Origin: Nymphaea colorata
Lineage: Eukaryota > Streptophyta > Magnoliopsida > Nymphaeales > Nymphaeaceae
Direction: 5' to 3'
Assembly: GCF_008831285.2 (NCBI RefSeq)
Contig: NC_045141.1
Location: 23,276,742 to 23,340,741, forward strand
DNA length: 64,000 nt
Shown here: in pieces, positions 62,201 through 64,000 of the stretch
How positions within the stretch are numbered: the first letter of the stretch is position 1
Layout of the letters: each line of letters begins with the position of its first letter
Translations under genes and position numbers: made by a program
Notes under the pieces: model-generated
Seen by the model: only the letters and a program-made list of their open reading frames with translations
Databases searched by the model: none
What the model was told of the DNA's origin: nothing

Positions 62201-63780
62201 AAGACCATTAAAAAAATACCTTCAAGAAAGGCACTTGGCAGACCTGAGACCATATCTGTGACAATGCCAGTTTAGCGACTACAACCCATTATGTGCAACG
62301 AGAGTGAAGATGTGGAATTTGTTTCAAAAGGGTCTAATAATTCTGCTAATTACAATTGATGGCTACTTCAAAATTGGTCATGATTGGACTGAAAACATTG
62401 ACATATGTGGGGTCAAATCCCAAGATCCTCTAAACTAGCTATAGAACCATGACAGACAATGTGCATTGTAAATACAAGAGCAAGTCAAGAAGTATAAAAA
62501 TGTGTGTGTGTGTGTCACTGGTCTTCAGATTGCTCGTCCAGGCTGATGGCAACTATGAAATACTAAGTTTACATGTAAAATAAAGAGGGTTGACTATTCA
62601 TAATAAGGGATGGTTAACTGCAATTAAGGGATTCCAAATCACGATTAAGTTCTTTAACCTTGTCACTAATGTTTCCGGTTTGACTAATCAATTACTGTCT
62701 TTTATCTAAATCCCATCCATGCCCTCTCCTCATTTACACTTTTGCCCTCAGCCTTTCAGGATTGGTAAAAAAGAATCTCGGGGTTTGACTGAGTAAAAAC
62801 CATGGTTATGAAGTCAGTTTTTCCTCCAGGTTGGACCGTTACGACATTACGTAGCTAGAGTTCCGCTCTTCTCACTGGCAATAGGCTGTTAATAAACACC
62901 ATAGCACAAAAAAATGCTGGCAGGTTAAGCTCGGTCCCAAAAGTCACCTCTAGGAACTCAGTAAGGTAAGTGCAAAGTGCTAATTTTGGTTCACATATCA
63001 AACAGTGCAAGCTATTGTTTCAGGACTACCACATAGATAAATCTACAACAACACATTAATAAGAAAGAAAACAAGGAACAATTTAGCTAATCAGCTACTG
63101 TTCACCTAAAGGCAAAATGTGCTAAGTTTGAGAACTCACGTAGCAAAGCATTAACAAAAGCAGATTTCCCAACATTTGCTGAACCCTGTAATCATACAAA
63201 AGAAGTATTCACATAACCAAAATCATAACTCAGGACAAGAAAAAAACTCTTATAGAAAAGCAGCAAGAATATAGTTGCTCAATGACTTTGTGCCTGGAGC
63301 AAGTTTTGAGATCAAACAGACAATATTGATAAATGGCCCCACAACTGTGGAAGGGCCCATATTTGCATACTGCTCCTAGTGTGAAAGAAAAGGCAGCCTT
63401 GGCGCATCCAACAGCCAGCCCTATGAGCTAGCTTATCAGCTCAACCTCTGCCACTACTGCTTCACTAGCCATTGCTTCAGATGGAAGAAATGACGATCTC
63501 ACTCTTCAAGACAGATTCAGTCAATCTATTATGGCTAGAACATGGAGTTGCCACATATACAACAAACATGTATCAGCAAAAGAGGATAAACAACTGCTTC
63601 CACATTCATAAAATCAGCATTTGGTGACAAGTAAAATGGTTTAGCAACTTAGTTTCTAAATTAGGAGAAATGTCGGGTCACAACATTGCCCAGTCTTACA
63701 ATGACAAGAAACTTGAGTAGACGACACAAGTAGATAACATGAAAAAAGTAGGTACTAACCAGAATGTATACATCTCGGCC
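59271..63780 (-). CDS. BPG2: BPG2-type circularly permuted chloroplast GTPase, 5' end off the right edge
   Basis: Eight exons visible: 63780-63760, 63185-63140, 61634-61516, 60516-60403, 60325-60227, 60136-60047, 59736-59627, 59520-59271; 849 nt, the last 282 residues. It belongs to the YqeH/NOA1 family; Arabidopsis BPG2 acts in plastid rRNA processing and brassinosteroid-linked greening. Motifs in order: G1 P-loop GSANVGKS, G2 Thr in VPGTTLGPIEID, G3 DTPG in KLYDTPGVHLHHRQAAVV. No G4/G5 (NKxD, SA) follow G3, as expected for the permuted G4-G5-G1-G2-G3 order in which those motifs lie N-terminal, off this window. The C-terminal domain has IFWGGLVRIDILK, LTLYGPKALHSH, LGVLLTPPNGK and VPKPVEVFIRPPMPVG. 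The first visible exon is only 21 nt. The close paralogue At4g10620 type cannot be excluded. Confidence 0.82.
62498..62514. repeat. (TG)8 microsatellite
   Basis: Short TG run in the 1.5-kb intron (63139-61635) of the BPG2-like gene. The rest of that intron holds no recognised feature. Confidence 0.8.
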
Positions 63781-64000
63781 CTGCCAAAAGAAGGAAAAAA
63801 AGTCAGAACATAGTTTTTTGAGGAAAGAAAATAGAACTAAAACATGCAAAACACTGAAACTGTAATAATTTCCTGAATTTTTTTTTATATTAAGTGGAAA
63901 TGAACCAAAAGAGTTTGACTTCACACAACAACCTAAAAGTCTAAAACTTAAAAGATAGCCAGAATATAAAAACTACAAAAAAGACTGAGAAATTTAGAAT

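Noticed and set aside
63140-63185. NOA1/RIF1 as identity of the GTPase
   Set aside because: NOA1-type sequences were expected to read differently after the G2 region and in the C-terminal domain. GTTLGPIEID, YDTPGVHLHHRQAAVV and VPKPVEVFIRP fit BPG2 and its close paralogue better.

Overview
This is nuclear DNA from a flowering plant. Genes are split by many GT-AG introns (two are GC-AG). The background is AT-rich, with microsatellites and remnants of small transposons, and every recognisable protein is a plant nuclear gene. I cannot fix the species. There is no sign of organelle, bacterial or viral DNA, no CRISPR array and no convincing tRNA or rRNA gene.

Layout: (1) 175-20676, minus strand: most of NOT1, the scaffold of the CCR4-NOT mRNA deadenylase. 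Forty exons could be placed with consistent phase. They encode about 1914 residues, and the C-terminal NOT2/NOT3-docking part lies off the left edge. A TATA box sits near 20864. (2) 23149-31718, plus strand: RHIP1-type (RGS1-HXK1-interacting) membrane/coiled-coil protein, nine exons, 256 aa, divergent from NOT1. One intron carries a Mutator-like insertion. (3) 36730-37662, minus strand: a class A GATA zinc-finger transcription factor, two exons, 268 aa, with a TA/GA microsatellite just upstream. (4) 52134-57180, minus strand: a small NOXY2/NFD6-family mitochondrial protein with two alternative C-termini, one encoded in a last exon about 4 kb away. (5) 59271-63780, minus strand: the C-terminal part of a BPG2-type circularly permuted chloroplast GTPase, whose 5' part lies beyond the right edge.

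From 31.7 to 36.7 kb and 37.7 to 51.8 kb I see no gene. These stretches hold microsatellites, MITE-like elements (one with a 9-bp target duplication) and degenerate repeats. The five genes do not form a pathway. They act separately in mRNA decay, G-protein/sugar signalling, transcription, mitochondria and plastid ribosome biogenesis. I did not find a new multi-gene system. The most useful leads are the two consecutive GC-AG introns at the start of NOT1, the alternative terminal exon of the NOXY2-like gene, and the transposon insertions with intact target duplications.
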